This document shows positions 53,715 through 63,160 of a stretch of 64,000 nucleotides of DNA, one piece after another. Made by a program: the position numbers and the translations under genes. Source of the stretch: Bordetella flabilis. GTDB taxonomy: Bacteria > Pseudomonadota > Gammaproteobacteria > Burkholderiales > Burkholderiaceae_B. The notes below the pieces were generated by a model, which searched no databases, was not told the origin of the DNA, and saw only the letters and a list, made by a program, of their open reading frames with translations. The stretch lies in NCBI RefSeq assembly GCF_001676725.1, contig NZ_CP016172.1, forward strand, positions 2,108,001-2,172,000, given 5' to 3'. Positions within the stretch are counted from its first letter, which is position 1. Each line of letters starts with the position of its first letter.

Positions 53715-55154
53715 TCAATTGGAGGTGTTCGAGTCGCGGGTGGTCCCAGCGGCCACCGCGTCGCCGGGCTGGGGCGCATACCCGCCGCCCAGCGCATTGG
53801 CCAGGTCGGCATCGAGCTTGTAGGCACGGAACCGCAGATCCGTCTCCAGGCGCGCTTGCGTCAGCACGCTGTTCTGCGCGATGAGTACGGTCAGGTAATT
53901 GCCCAGGCCGGCCCGATACCGGTTGACGGCAAGCTCGTATGCCGCATCGATGGATTCGCGCGCCTGCCGCTGTTCCGCGGTTTCCCGGTCGATCAGCCGG
54001 ATGGCGTCGAGCGCATCGGCGACCTGCCTGACCGCATCCAGGACCGTCTGGTTGTAATCCGAGACAGCCAGGTCGGTATCCGCGCGGCGGCCCGCCAGGT
54101 TCGCGTTGAGTTCGCCGCCATGGAAAATGGGCAGCGACACCGCCGGGCCAATAGAGGCGGTACGGCTGGCGGCTTCAAGCAGGTTGCCGGTGCCCAGGGC
54201 CTGGAAGCCGATAAAGGCCGTGAGATTCACATTGGGGTAGAACTGGGCCTTGGCCACGTCTATGGTCCGGCGTGCGGCCTCGGCGCGCCAGCGTGCGGCG
54301 GTGACGTCGGCCCGGTGGCCCAGGAGATCCAGCGGCACGGTCGCGGGTACGCCGCCGGTTGGCGCGACCAGTGTCGCGGGCTGCAGGCTCTGCCCGCGCT
54401 GCGGACCCGCGCCGGCGAGGGCGGCGACCTGGTTGCGCAACTGCGCCAGGGTGGTCTCGATCTGTGTCAGGTCCACTTTGGTGGAGGACAGTTGCGACTC
54501 CGCCTGTTTGACCTCCACTTGCGTATCCAATCCAGCGGTAAAGCGCTGCCGCGTGATCGCCAGTGTTTCGTCGCGCTGCGCAATAATGCGCTTGAGGACC
54601 TCGCGCTGTGCGAAGGCGTTCTGCAGGCTCAGATAGCTTTGCACGATCGCGCTGGTCAGCACCGTGCGGGCTGCCTGCTTGTCGGCCTCCGCCGCCTGCT
54701 GGCGCGACAGGGCCGATTGCAGGGCGGCCCGGTTTTTCCCCCAGAAATCCAGCTCATAGCTGAAGTCCAGTCCCAGCCGTGTGTCGCTTTGCGTGGAACC
54801 GCCGAGGGGAGGGGGATAGATATAGTTCTCCGACATGCGTTCGCGTGTCAGGGAATAGTCCCCGTCGACGCTGGGCAGCAGGGGCGCGCGCGCACCGCGC
54901 ACCGCGGCATTCGCCTGTGCCAGGCGCGCCTGCGCGGAGGTCATGGTCGGGCTGTTCGCCAATGCTTCCTGTACCAGGGCATCGAGTTGCGGATCGCCAT
55001 AACGCTCCCACCATTGGGTGGTCGGCCAGGAGGGGGCCTGGTCGGCGAGTCCCAGCTGCTGCGCCGAAATTTCGCCGACCGGCGTCGACCCCTTTTCCAT
55101 GAAGGCGCATCCGCTCAGCGCGATCGCCATCAGCAAACTCATTAGGCGTTTCAT
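53715..55154 (-). CDS. NodT/OprM-type outer membrane efflux lipoprotein
   Basis: A 479-residue outer membrane factor. The signal peptide MKRLMSLLMAIALSGC ends in a lipobox with Cys16 as lipidation site. Two OEP repeats follow, with ANSPTMTSAQARLAQANAAV near residue 65, GLDFSYELDFWGKNRAALQS near 130 and AVNRYRAGLGNYLTVLIAQN near 415. The last is the OprM-family C-terminal block. It supplies the outer membrane channel for EmrAB. It is the first gene of the efflux operon, and a MarR-type palindrome lies at 55241-55252 in its upstream region. Confidence 0.94.
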   Translation of the reverse strand: MKRLMSLLMAIALSGCAFMEKGSTPVGEISAQQLGLADQAPSWPTTQWWERYGDPQLDALVQEALANSPTMTSAQARLAQANAAVRGARAPLLPSVDGDYSLTRERMSENYIYPPPLGGSTQSDTRLGLDFSYELDFWGKNRAALQSALSRQQAAEADKQAARTVLTSAIVQSYLSLQNAFAQREVLKRIIAQRDETLAITRQRFTAGLDTQVEVKQAESQLSSTKVDLTQIETTLAQLRNQVAALAGAGPQRGQSLQPATLVAPTGGVPATVPLDLLGHRADVTAARWRAEAARRTIDVAKAQFYPNVNLTAFIGFQALGTGNLLEAASRTASIGPAVSLPIFHGGELNANLAGRRADTDLAVSDYNQTVLDAVRQVADALDAIRLIDRETAEQRQARESIDAAYELAVNRYRAGLGNYLTVLIAQNSVLTQARLETDLRFRAYKLDADLANALGGGYAPQPGDAVAAGTTRDSNTSN

Positions 55155-55240
55155 ATACGGTATGTTTTGTTAGAGGAGCGCCGTGTCGTCGGGTCGGTCG
55201 GTCGGGGGTGAACGAAGTAGACTAGTTGACATGGCTTTAT

Positions 55241-55252
55241 TTGACTAGGCAA
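55241..55252. promoter_or_regulatory. MarR-type operator upstream of the efflux operon
   Basis: TTGACTAGGCAA fits the 12-base palindrome TTGNCTAGNCAA. The same element, with one end mismatch, lies in the marR promoter at 55802-55813. It is 87 bases upstream of the outer membrane factor start, in the only stretch between marR and the efflux genes. Confidence 0.75.
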
Positions 55253-55283
55253 TTAATGGGGCCAATAAAACGGCCTGCGGCCG

Positions 55284-55787
55284 CTAGGCCTTGGGCGGCG
55301 GTACGGGGGCAGAGCCATTGGCCAGCATGCGCCGCAGGAAATGCATAAGCAGCTCGACTTCCGCCTCGGAGAAGCCACGCAGGTAATGGTTGAGCGTGCG
55401 GGCGATATTGGCCGGAATCGCCCGCGCGATGGCCTGGCCTTCCTCCGTGATCTCGATCTTCACCACGCGGCGGTCCTGGTCGCTTCGCTGTCGGCGGAGC
55501 AATTTCTTCGCCTCCAGGCGATCCAGCGTGCGGGTCATGGCGCCGGTATCGACGCCGTTCAGCCGCGCCAGCTCGACCGCCGTGTCTGCCCGTCCAAGGG
55601 CGACCATGGCCACTGGACGCCATTGCGTGGCGGTGAGGCCCAAGGGCGCCATCTCCTGGTCCAACGCGCGGTTCAGCGAGTTGTAGACCAGCTTGATGAC
55701 GTACCCGGGGTTCTCCTCGTACATGCGGTTGCGGTCGCAGCGGTACTGCGCGGAGGCCTCTGAGGAGGCAATAGGTTCAGTGCTCAT
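55284..55787 (-). CDS. MarR-family repressor of the adjacent efflux operon
   Basis: A 167-residue winged-helix regulator. The N-terminal dimer helix includes NPGYVIKLVYNSLNRALDQE. GLTATQWRPVAMVALGRADT starts the DNA-binding domain near residue 50. The recognition helix is in GVDTGAMTRTLDRLEAKKLL near 78, and the wing in RRQRSDQDRRVVKIEITEEG. I chose ATG 55787: the promoter at 55795-55823 would start RNA at about 55788, giving a leaderless mRNA, and an in-frame ATG at 55802 lies upstream of that start point. Operators in front of marR and of the efflux genes predict repression of both. Confidence 0.93.
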   Translation of the reverse strand: MSTEPIASSEASAQYRCDRNRMYEENPGYVIKLVYNSLNRALDQEMAPLGLTATQWRPVAMVALGRADTAVELARLNGVDTGAMTRTLDRLEAKKLLRRQRSDQDRRVVKIEITEEGQAIARAIPANIARTLNHYLRGFSEAEVELLMHFLRRMLANGSAPVPPPKA

Positions 55788-55794
55788 GGCGAAG

Positions 55795-55827
55795 ATTATC
55801 ATTGCCTAGACAGTTATTGTCAATAAC
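55795..55827 (-). promoter_or_regulatory. marR promoter with embedded operators
   Basis: On the minus strand TTGACA (55823-55818), a 17-base spacer and GATAAT (55800-55795) form a near-perfect sigma-70 promoter. TTGCCTAGACAG at 55802-55813 (TTGNCTAGNCAA with one end mismatch) fills the spacer. A second, perfect 15-base palindrome GTTATTGTCAATAAC at 55813-55827 covers the -35. A bound repressor would exclude polymerase, so marR should repress itself. Confidence 0.75.
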
Positions 55828-56008
55828 AACGATATTCAGCTTTCCGACAGCTTCTTGGCCGCTGCGCGCAGGCACCCGCCACTGTTCCGGCGGCGCGGCT
55901 ACGGCAGCCGACCGCCGCACGGGGGCGCGGGACGGGGCGTGACATCGTCGGCACAGCGAGGCAAAGAAAGAGTGCAAATCCGGCAGGCCGCCACATAAAA
56001 TCGCTGCC

Positions 56009-56962
56009 ATGAATTCCACCGTTGCAACTCCCGCCGCCGCGCGCGTATCGAGCCGCGCCATCGGTTTCTTCCTGGCGGCGCTGGGTGCCATCCTGTTCTC
56101 CGGCAAGGCCATCGTGGTGAAGTTCACCTACGAATATGGCGTGGACGCAGTCACCTTGATTGCATTCCGGATGCTGTTCTCACTGCCTTTTTTTGCCGTC
56201 ATCGGCTGGCAGCAGGCGCGTCGGGCCGGGCGGGGTGAAATACCCGTCCTGACCCGCGCCGAACATATCAGGGTGGTGATCCTCGGCCTGATCGGCTATT
56301 ACCTCTCAAGCTTTCTCGATTTCCTGGGATTGCGCTATATCAGCGTAGGCCTGGAGCGGCTGATCCTCTTCCTGGCGCCTACGCTGGTACTGCTGATTAC
56401 CGCGTTCTGGCTGAAGCGGGTCATTGCCATGCGCCAATGGGTGGCCCTGTTCCTGTCCTATGCCGGCGTTGTGCTGGTATTCGCCCATGATGTGGCGCAG
56501 ACTGGCCGGGATGCCGTGCTGCTGGGCTCGGCGTTCGTGTTTGCCTCGGCATTCACCTACGCGTTGTACCTCATCGGGTCCGGTGAACTTGTCAAGCGCG
56601 TGGGATCCATCAGGTTGACGGCCTACGCGATGTCGGTGTCCAGCGTCGCATCCCTGATCCAGTTCTTTGTGGTCCATCCGGCATCCACCTTGATTCAGCC
56701 CATGGGGTTCTACGGCTTGTCGCTCATACATGCCACCGTCAACACCGTCCTGCCGGTTTTCATGATCATGGGGGCCGTCTCTCGCATCGGTCCGCCGTTG
56801 GCATCGCAGCTGGGCATGCTTGGGCCCGTGTCCGTCCTGTTTCTTGCTTTCTGGTTTCTGGGTGAACCCATCACATCATGGCAACTGGCTGGCACCGGCC
56901 TGGTTCTGGCCGGTGTTTTCGTCCTGACAGGGCGCAGGGTGTCCACCCCTAGGCGGTCGTGA
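56009..56962 (+). CDS. EamA/DMT-superfamily permease
   Basis: A 317-residue inner membrane protein with ten predicted membrane helices in two EamA repeats. The first repeat starts AIGFFLAALGAILFSGKAIV and contains GVDAVTLIAFRMLFSLPFF; the second contains GSAFVFASAFTYALYLIGSG near residue 170. MDR-like metabolite exporters and drug exporters share this fold, so the substrate is unknown. It is divergent from marR with 221 bases between, so MarR control is possible but the operators lie much nearer marR. Confidence 0.92.
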   Translation: MNSTVATPAAARVSSRAIGFFLAALGAILFSGKAIVVKFTYEYGVDAVTLIAFRMLFSLPFFAVIGWQQARRAGRGEIPVLTRAEHIRVVILGLIGYYLSSFLDFLGLRYISVGLERLILFLAPTLVLLITAFWLKRVIAMRQWVALFLSYAGVVLVFAHDVAQTGRDAVLLGSAFVFASAFTYALYLIGSGELVKRVGSIRLTAYAMSVSSVASLIQFFVVHPASTLIQPMGFYGLSLIHATVNTVLPVFMIMGAVSRIGPPLASQLGMLGPVSVLFLAFWFLGEPITSWQLAGTGLVLAGVFVLTGRRVSTPRRS

Positions 56963-57037
56963 GGCCACTGATATCCCGGGCCCCGGAAAACCATTACCCC
57001 CGTTTTGTTCCGACACACGAGAAGAAAGGAGCGTTGC

Positions 57038-58027
57038 ATGGCCAGCAATACTGTCAAGGCAATTCAACTCGAAGCCCATGGCGGCCCCGAAGTCCTGAAG
57101 TTGATCGATGTCGAGGTGCCCGCGCCGGGCCCCAATGAAGTGACGGTGCGCCAGCACGCCGCGGGGCTGAACTTCATCGACATCTATTACCGGACCGGCC
57201 TCTATCCGCATCCACTGCCCCACGGCCTGGGTTTCGAAGGGGCAGGCATCGTCGAGGCAGTGGGCAGCGAAGTTGCCCACATCAAGAAGGGTGACCGCGT
57301 GGCCTACGGGCAGAGTCCCCTCGGCGCCTACGCCGAAATGCGCAATGTGCCCGCCGCCAACGTGGTGCAGTTACCCAAGGGCATAGGCTTCGACGAAGCC
57401 GCGGCAATGATGCTCAAGGGCCTGACTGTCCAGTACTTGTTCCGGCAGACGTATCGGCTGCAAGGCCATGAAACCATCCTGTTCCATGCCGCCGCGGGCG
57501 GCGTGGGGCTGATCGCATGCCAGTGGGCCAAGGCCCTTGGTGTGAAACTGATCGGCACGGTATCCAGCCCGGAAAAGGCCGAACTGGCACGCGCCCATGG
57601 CGCATGGGAGACCATCGATTACTCACGCGAGAACGTCGTGGAGCGCGTGCTCGAACTCACCGGTGGCAAGAAGGTACCCGTCGTGTATGACGGCGTCGGC
57701 AAGGACACCTGGGAAATCTCGCTCGATTGCATCGAGCCGCGCGGCCTCATGGTCAGCTTCGGCAATGCTTCCGGACCCGTGACCGGCGTCAATGTTGGAA
57801 TCCTGAACCAGAAGGGCTGCCTGTATCTGACGCGGCCGTCGCTGGCAGTACACGTGAACACCCCGGCCAAGCTCAAGGCCGCATCCGATGAACTGTTCGA
57901 CCTGGTCTCGAAGAAGAAGATCAAGATCCGCATCGACCAGCGCTATCCGCTTGCGCAGGCTGGCGATGCGCAGGCGGCGTTGGCCTCGCGCAAGACCACA
58001 GGCGCGACCATACTGACCATGGAATGA
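57038..58027 (+). CDS. qorA: NADPH:quinone oxidoreductase, zinc-free MDR family
   Basis: A 329-residue medium-chain reductase of the QorA type. It shows VRQHAAGLNFIDIYYRTGLY near residue 40, GLGFEGAGIVEAVGSEV near 66, the cofactor loop ILFHAAAGGVGLIACQWAKA near 145, and PVVYDGVGKDTWEISLDC near 217. The zinc ligands of alcohol dehydrogenases are absent, as expected for quinone reductases, which reduce quinones with NADPH. ATG 57038 follows AAAGGAG at 57025-57031; the frame is open slightly upstream. It is 75 bases after the permease gene and followed by a terminator. Confidence 0.93.
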   Translation: MASNTVKAIQLEAHGGPEVLKLIDVEVPAPGPNEVTVRQHAAGLNFIDIYYRTGLYPHPLPHGLGFEGAGIVEAVGSEVAHIKKGDRVAYGQSPLGAYAEMRNVPAANVVQLPKGIGFDEAAAMMLKGLTVQYLFRQTYRLQGHETILFHAAAGGVGLIACQWAKALGVKLIGTVSSPEKAELARAHGAWETIDYSRENVVERVLELTGGKKVPVVYDGVGKDTWEISLDCIEPRGLMVSFGNASGPVTGVNVGILNQKGCLYLTRPSLAVHVNTPAKLKAASDELFDLVSKKKIKIRIDQRYPLAQAGDAQAALASRKTTGATILTME

Positions 58028-58034
58028 AGCAGGG

Positions 58035-58064
58035 AGGGCCGGGAGATTCCCGGTCCTTTGTTCG
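58035..58064 (+). terminator. Terminator after qorA
   Basis: AGGGCCGGGA at 58035-58044 pairs with TCCCGGTCCT at 58048-58057 (one G-U pair) around a GAT loop, followed by TTGTT. It starts 8 bases after the qorA stop. Confidence 0.8.
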
Positions 58065-58166
58065 TTGCGGGATTAACAGACGCTCGCATTTTCCGCACAT
58101 CCGGTCACCACTGAGACGTGGACGCTTGGATACATTGGTCGTGTCACTCACGAAAGGAGATACGAC

Positions 58167-58382
58167 ATGACCTTGAAGCTGATGACTGTGTCCGTGGCGG
58201 TCTTCGCGGTGCTGGCCGGGTGCTCCTCGCCCTCCGTCGTCCAGACCAAGGACGGCTCGCAAATCGTGACGCCGGACAAGCCCGACTACGACAAGAAGTC
58301 GGGCATGTACCAGTACGACGACAACGGCAAGCAGGTCCAGATCAACAAGGACGACGTGCATTCCATCCAGGAAGTCAAATAA
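58167..58382 (+). CDS. YgdI/YgdR-type small lipoprotein
   Basis: A 71-residue lipoprotein. The signal peptide MTLKLMTVSVAVFAVLAGC ends with a lipobox and Cys19. The mature part has VVQTKDGSQIVTPDKPDYD and SGMYQYDDNGKQVQINKDDV, which match the small SH3-like beta-barrel of the YgdI/YgdR family. The role is unknown; members sit in the envelope and often respond to stress. AAAGGAG at 58154-58160 is a good ribosome site. A terminator shared with the convergent fbp follows. Confidence 0.92.
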   Translation: MTLKLMTVSVAVFAVLAGCSSPSVVQTKDGSQIVTPDKPDYDKKSGMYQYDDNGKQVQINKDDVHSIQEVK

Positions 58383-58422
58383 AGGGAGCTCGGATCCACG
58401 CAGCCGCATGGGTCCAAACAGG

Positions 58423-58451
58423 AAAAAACCGGCGCACGGCGCCGGTTTTTT
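58423..58451. terminator. Bidirectional terminator between lipoprotein gene and fbp
   Basis: AAAAAACCGGCGC at 58423-58435 and GCGCCGGTTTTTT at 58439-58451 form a perfect 13-bp stem with an ACG loop. The T run follows the hairpin on either strand, so it can stop both converging transcripts. Confidence 0.93.
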
Positions 58452-58464
58452 CGTTCCTCGGATG

Positions 58465-59487
58465 TCACTGGGCGGCGTCGTCTTCGCGGTGGTAGCGAGC
58501 CACGGTGTCGACTTCGTTGCGGGATCCCAGAATCACGCTGACCCGCTCGTGCAATTGTTGCGGCTGGATATCCAGGATGCGCCGTTTGCCATCGATGGCC
58601 GCGCCTCCGGCCTGTTCGACGATGAAGCTCATCGGATTGGCTTCGTACATCAACCGCAGCTTGCCGGGCTTGCCCGGCTCGCGCGCGTCCCAGGGATACA
58701 TGAAAATGCCGCCGCGTGTCAGGATGCGATGGACATCGGCCACCATGGACGCCACCCAGCGCATATTGAAGTCCTTGCCGCGCGGCCCCGTTTTGCCGGC
58801 CAGGCAGTCGTCGATATAGCGCTTCACGGGAGGGGCCCAATGACGCATGTTCGACATATTGATGGCGAACTCCTTGGTGTCCGCGGGAATCTGCATGTTC
58901 TCGTGCGTCAGCACCCAGGAGCCCATCTCGCGGTCCAGCGTGAAACCCACCACGCCATTACCGACCGTCAGCACCAGCATGCTTTGCGGGCCGTAGACCG
59001 CGTAGCCGGCGGCCACTTGCCGTTTCCCTTCTTGCAGGAAGTCCTTCTCGGTGACCGGTTGGCCGTGGACTTCGTGGGGTGCATGCAGCACCGAAAAGAT
59101 CGTACCGATGGAGACGTTCACATCGATATTGGAGGAGCCGTCCAGGGGATCGAACAGCAGCAGATATTCGCCTTTGGGATAGCGGTTCGGAATCAGGTGG
59201 ATGGTTTCCATTTCCTCTGATGCCATGGCGGCCAGATGCCCGCCCCATTCGTTCGCTTCCAGCAGGACTTCATTGGACATGACGTCGAGCTTTTTCTGGA
59301 CTTCGCCTTGAACGTTCTCGGTATCCAGGCTCCCCAGCACGCCGCCCAGCGCGCCCTTGCTGACCGCGTGGCTGATGGCCTTGCAGGCACGGGCCACGAC
59401 TTCGATCAGAAGCCGTACCTCGGGGCCGACAGCCTGGGCCTGGCGTTGTTGTTCGACCAGATATTGGGTAAGGGTCTTGCGTTTCAA
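58465..59487 (-). CDS. fbp: Fructose-1,6-bisphosphatase class 1, TTG start
   Basis: A 340-residue gluconeogenic phosphatase. The metal site [20 protein letters not shown] lies near residue 118. [20 protein letters not shown] near 78, [13 protein letters not shown] near 195 and [20 protein letters not shown] near 257 are family signatures. The start is TTG 59487, placed 6 bases after GAGGAG at 59494-59499; no ATG in frame is near. pepN lies 25 bases upstream on the same strand, so the two are likely cotranscribed. Confidence 0.96.
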   Translation of the reverse strand: MKRKTLTQYLVEQQRQAQAVGPEVRLLIEVVARACKAISHAVSKGALGGVLGSLDTENVQGEVQKKLDVMSNEVLLEANEWGGHLAAMASEEMETIHLIPNRYPKGEYLLLFDPLDGSSNIDVNVSIGTIFSVLHAPHEVHGQPVTEKDFLQEGKRQVAAGYAVYGPQSMLVLTVGNGVVGFTLDREMGSWVLTHENMQIPADTKEFAINMSNMRHWAPPVKRYIDDCLAGKTGPRGKDFNMRWVASMVADVHRILTRGGIFMYPWDAREPGKPGKLRLMYEANPMSFIVEQAGGAAIDGKRRILDIQPQQLHERVSVILGSRNEVDTVARYHREDDAAQ

Positions 59488-59512
59488 AGGGTTCTCCTCG
59501 AACAGATAATTC

Positions 59513-62215
59513 TCAGGCCGCCAGTTCCAGCGCCTTGGATACGATCTCGCTTACGTTGCGCGACAAGCCTGGATGGTTGCGCACCCGCTCCAGGGCGGCG
59601 CGCATGGGGGCACGAAGCACCGGCACGAAGCGCGACCAATTGTCCATGGCGCGTGCGAGGCGCGCGGCGACTTCCGGATTCAGTGCATCCAGTGCCAGCA
59701 CCTGTTCGACCCAGTAGTCGTAACCGGAACCATCCGGAACGTGCAGGCCGCGCGCGTTATTCAGGCAGAACTGGAACACGAGAGCGCGGGCACGGTTGGG
59801 ATTGCGCAGGGTGAAGGCCGGATGTGCCATCAGTCCGCGGACGGTCTGAACCGTGGTCGAACGCGCTGTCGCCTGGAGCGAGAACCACTTGTCGATGACC
59901 AGGGGATCTTGCTGCCATTGTTCGTAGAATTCACCCAGGACGCCGGTCGCAATATCGGGATCGCCATGATTCACCAAGGCGGCCATCGCGCCAAGGCGGT
60001 CGGTCATATTGGTCGCCTGTTTATATTGCGCCAGCGCCCATTCCGAGGCTTGCGCGTCCCCGCCGGCCAGCAAGTGGGTAAGCGCCATGTTCTTCAATGC
60101 CCGTTTGCCTGCCGGTTCGGGCGCTGGGCGATAGGGTCCAGGGGTCTGGCATTCTTCGAACACCTGGCGCCATGCCGGCGCCAGATCGCGGCCCAGTTCG
60201 GCGCGCAGAAAATCCCGGGCGACGGCCAGCGCGGGTGGGTCGATGGCGGACATGCGCTCCGCCAGCGTTTTCTCCGAAGGTAGTGCCAGCGCCCGGGCAC
60301 GATATGCCTCGTCGAGCGCTGCGTCTTCAAGCAGCGCCCGCCAGGCTGCGATGAAGCCCGGCCGGACGCGCAGCGCGGCGCCAGTCTGGTGCAGGGATAC
60401 CAGCGCCAGTATCTCGCGGGTCGCCAGCTCCTGGCCCGCCTCCCAGCGTGCGAAGGGATCGGTGTCATGCGCCGAGAGCAAGGCCAGTTCTTCGTCGCTC
60501 CACGGATATTCCACGATTACGGGAGCGGAGAAGCCGCGTAGCAGGGAAGGAACCGGAGCGCTCGGTATATCCTCGAATACCCACTCCTGCTGTTCCGTCG
60601 TCAATTCGAGCACCGCGGTTTCCGTCTGGCGGCCATCCTGGTTCAGCATGAGCGCACGCCCATCGCGGTCCATCAGTCCGACCGCGAAGGGGATGTGGAA
60701 GGGTTTTTTGGCGGCGGCGTTGGGGGAATTTTTCTCCACGCCGACCGGGGCACAGCGTTGCGCCAGCCTGATGGTGCAGCGTCGTGCCGGGGCGTCGTAA
60801 TGCAATTCCACGGCGACGCGCGGCGTTCCGGCCTGGCTATACCAGCGGCGGAAAATACCGAGGTCGCGGCCGGGATGTTGCCGGGTATATACCGATTCCA
60901 TGGCGGCGACGAAATCGTCGCAGGTGACGGCTTGCCCGTCATGGCGACGGAAATACTCGTCCATACCGGCCCGGAATCCTGCGTCGCCCAGCAGCGTATG
61001 CTGCATGCGAATGACCTCGGCGCCTTTCTCGTACACCGTCGCTGTATAGAAGTTGCCGATTTCCTGATAGCTTTCCGGCCGGATGGGGTGCGCCATGGGG
61101 CCGCCATCTTCGGGAAATTGGGCCGCGCGCAGCGTCACCACATCGTCGATGCGCTTGACGGCACGCGCGCTGGCGGCCGCGGCCGTGTCCAATCCGCTGG
61201 CCATCATATCCGCGCTGAATTCCTGGTCGCGGAATACCGTCAGGCCTTCCTTGAGGCTCAGTTGGAACCAATCGCGGCACGTCACGCGATTGCCGGTCCA
61301 GTTATGGAAGTATTCGTGGCCGATTACCGATTCGATGGCCTCGTAGTTGGCGTCCGTGGCGGTGTCCGCATTGGCCAGCACATAGGCGGCATTGAATATA
61401 TTCAAGCCCTTGTTTTCCATGGCCCCCATGTTGAAGTCGCGCACCGCCACGACCATGAAGCGGTCCAGATCCAGTTCCAGCCCGAATCGGCTTTCATCCC
61501 AGCGCAAAGCGCGAACCAGGGATTCCAGCGCCCATCCGGTCTTGGATTCCGAGCCCGGATCGCTATATACCTGCAGCAGCACCTCGCGCCCCGATGCGGT
61601 CGTCACGCGGGTTTCGCGATGCGTCAGGCGGCCGGCGACAAGGGCGAACAGATAGCATGGCTTGGGAAAAGGGTCTTCCCATACAACCTCTGCACGTCCG
61701 TCGGGCAGTGTCCGGCTCTCGATAAGGTTGCCGTTGCTGAGCAATACCGGATACTCGGAGGTCGCTCGCAGCGTGACGCGATAGCGCGACATGACGTCCG
61801 GCCGATCCGCGAACCACGTAATGCGCCGGAAACCCTCGGCTTCGCACTGCGTAAAGAAATTGCCGCCTGATACGTAGAGCCCCATCAGGGTCGAATTCGC
61901 GGCGGGCCGGCACCGGCTCACGATTTCCACCGTAGCGGCGTCGCCCAGCGTCGACAGTGCGAGCGTCGATTCATTCAGCCGATAGGCCTCTTTGTCCAGC
62001 TCGCGTCCGTCCACGGAGACGGAGATCAGTTCGAGATCGCTGCCGTCGAGCTCCAGCGGCGCGCCGTCGCCGGGCGTCCGGCGCCGTACCGCCAGGCGCG
62101 ACCGCACCGTCGTTGCTTCCGGGTCCAGGTCGAATACCAGGGAGACTTCCGGGATGTCGAAGGGATAGGGTAGATAGTCCTTGCGGTAGACGGTGACGGA
62201 GGTTTCTGTGCGCAT
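59513..62215 (-). CDS. pepN: Aminopeptidase N
   Basis: A 900-residue M1 zinc metallopeptidase (E. coli PepN is 870) that removes N-terminal residues from peptides in the cytoplasm. The exopeptidase loop [18 protein letters not shown] near residue 257 contains GAMEN, and the zinc site is [20 protein letters not shown] near 295, with the third ligand Glu in [15 protein letters not shown]. The C-terminal helical domain with [19 protein letters not shown] near 735 is also typical. ATG 62215 gives the usual N-terminus; the frame extends 33 codons upstream without similarity. It is followed by fbp and is divergent from a lipoprotein gene. Confidence 0.97.
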   Translation of the reverse strand: MRTETSVTVYRKDYLPYPFDIPEVSLVFDLDPEATTVRSRLAVRRRTPGDGAPLELDGSDLELISVSVDGRELDKEAYRLNESTLALSTLGDAATVEIVSRCRPAANSTLMGLYVSGGNFFTQCEAEGFRRITWFADRPDVMSRYRVTLRATSEYPVLLSNGNLIESRTLPDGRAEVVWEDPFPKPCYLFALVAGRLTHRETRVTTASGREVLLQVYSDPGSESKTGWALESLVRALRWDESRFGLELDLDRFMVVAVRDFNMGAMENKGLNIFNAAYVLANADTATDANYEAIESVIGHEYFHNWTGNRVTCRDWFQLSLKEGLTVFRDQEFSADMMASGLDTAAAASARAVKRIDDVVTLRAAQFPEDGGPMAHPIRPESYQEIGNFYTATVYEKGAEVIRMQHTLLGDAGFRAGMDEYFRRHDGQAVTCDDFVAAMESVYTRQHPGRDLGIFRRWYSQAGTPRVAVELHYDAPARRCTIRLAQRCAPVGVEKNSPNAAAKKPFHIPFAVGLMDRDGRALMLNQDGRQTETAVLELTTEQQEWVFEDIPSAPVPSLLRGFSAPVIVEYPWSDEELALLSAHDTDPFARWEAGQELATREILALVSLHQTGAALRVRPGFIAAWRALLEDAALDEAYRARALALPSEKTLAERMSAIDPPALAVARDFLRAELGRDLAPAWRQVFEECQTPGPYRPAPEPAGKRALKNMALTHLLAGGDAQASEWALAQYKQATNMTDRLGAMAALVNHGDPDIATGVLGEFYEQWQQDPLVIDKWFSLQATARSTTVQTVRGLMAHPAFTLRNPNRARALVFQFCLNNARGLHVPDGSGYDYWVEQVLALDALNPEVAARLARAMDNWSRFVPVLRAPMRAALERVRNHPGLSRNVSEIVSKALELAA

Positions 62216-62367
62216 GGCGTTGCTGTCCAAGGATAGATAGCTCTTATTGTATGGGGGCCCTCGAGGCCCTCCGCAAAACTTTGCGTTCGGTTGCCTGTCC
62301 AATCCGGAAGGCACCCATTATGATGCTTTCATGGGCGGTGACGCCTCGTCGTTTTGCAGGAGTTGCT

Positions 62368-63009
62368 ATGTATCGCGCCACGTTGTTCCCCGCACGCCTT
62401 GCGCAGGCATTGCTGGCCTTGCTGATCGTCGGCGTGCTCGCCGGATGCGCCACGACCCAATCGGTATCGGCCCGCGTCACGTCATTCCAGCAGTGGCCGC
62501 CGGACAGCACCGGTCAGCGCTATCGCTTCACGTATGCGGATCCAAGCCAGCAGAACAACCTGGAATACCAGAGTTTCGAGGACATGGTACGTAGCGGTAT
62601 CAGTCCGACGGGGCTGGTGGAAGCGCAGGCCGGCCAGCCGGCCCGTTTCGACGTCTCGTTCAAATACGGCGTAACGCAGACACAAACCATGGTGCGACGC
62701 CCCTATGATCCGTATTTCTATGGTGGTTACGGGCCCGGTTTCTATGGCGGCCGTTATTGGGGCCCTTGGGGCGGTTACTGGGGCCCGGACTGGGTCGACG
62801 TGCCGACGGTCGCGTACCGCAATGCCTTGACCGTGGAAATCCGTGATGCCAGCCAGGGCGGCAAGGAAGTCTACCGGGCCACCGCGTATAGTGTGTCGGA
62901 GGGAGACCAGCTCCTGAAAGTCATGCCATACCTGGTGCGGGCGATCTTCGACAATTTCCCTGGCAACAATGGTTCGGAACGGCGGGTCAGCTATACGGTG
63001 GGCCGATGA
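62368..63009 (+). CDS. DUF4136-family lipoprotein with aromatic-glycine segment
   Basis: A 213-residue envelope protein. The signal peptide ends LIVGVLAGC, a lipobox with Cys near residue 24. The mature protein starts ATTQSVSARVTSFQQWPPDS, as in DUF4136 proteins. Residues 105-145 are rich in Gly, Tyr, Trp and Pro (PYFYGGYGPGFYGGRYWGPW). ATG 62368 follows AGGAG at 62358-62362; the frame is open further upstream without similarity. The function of the family is unknown; it is likely on the periplasmic face of the outer membrane. It is divergent from pepN. Confidence 0.85.
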   Translation: MYRATLFPARLAQALLALLIVGVLAGCATTQSVSARVTSFQQWPPDSTGQRYRFTYADPSQQNNLEYQSFEDMVRSGISPTGLVEAQAGQPARFDVSFKYGVTQTQTMVRRPYDPYFYGGYGPGFYGGRYWGPWGGYWGPDWVDVPTVAYRNALTVEIRDASQGGKEVYRATAYSVSEGDQLLKVMPYLVRAIFDNFPGNNGSERRVSYTVGR

Positions 63010-63084
63010 ACAGCAGCAGGGGCCGCTCCGGCGAGCGCCGGTTGCGAGCCAGCGTGCCCTGGCATGCCGGCCTTGGCGGAATGG

Positions 63085-63115
63085 AAAAACCCCGCGGCAC
63101 ATCCGTGCCGCGGGG
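63085..63115 (-). terminator. Terminator of the H-NS-family gene
   Basis: CCCCGCGGCAC at 63090-63100 and GTGCCGCGGGG at 63105-63115 form a perfect 11-bp stem around ATCC. On the minus strand five T residues follow at 63089-63085, so it ends leftward transcription from the H-NS gene. Confidence 0.9.
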
Positions 63116-63160
63116 GGGCGGGAAAACGATCAAGCGATAGTGCAACGCCCGGGCAGGCAG

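Noticed and set aside
55788..55802. Upstream ATG 55802 as the marR start
   Set aside because: It lies within the spacer of the predicted promoter, upstream of the inferred transcription start, and the added five residues are not family-like.
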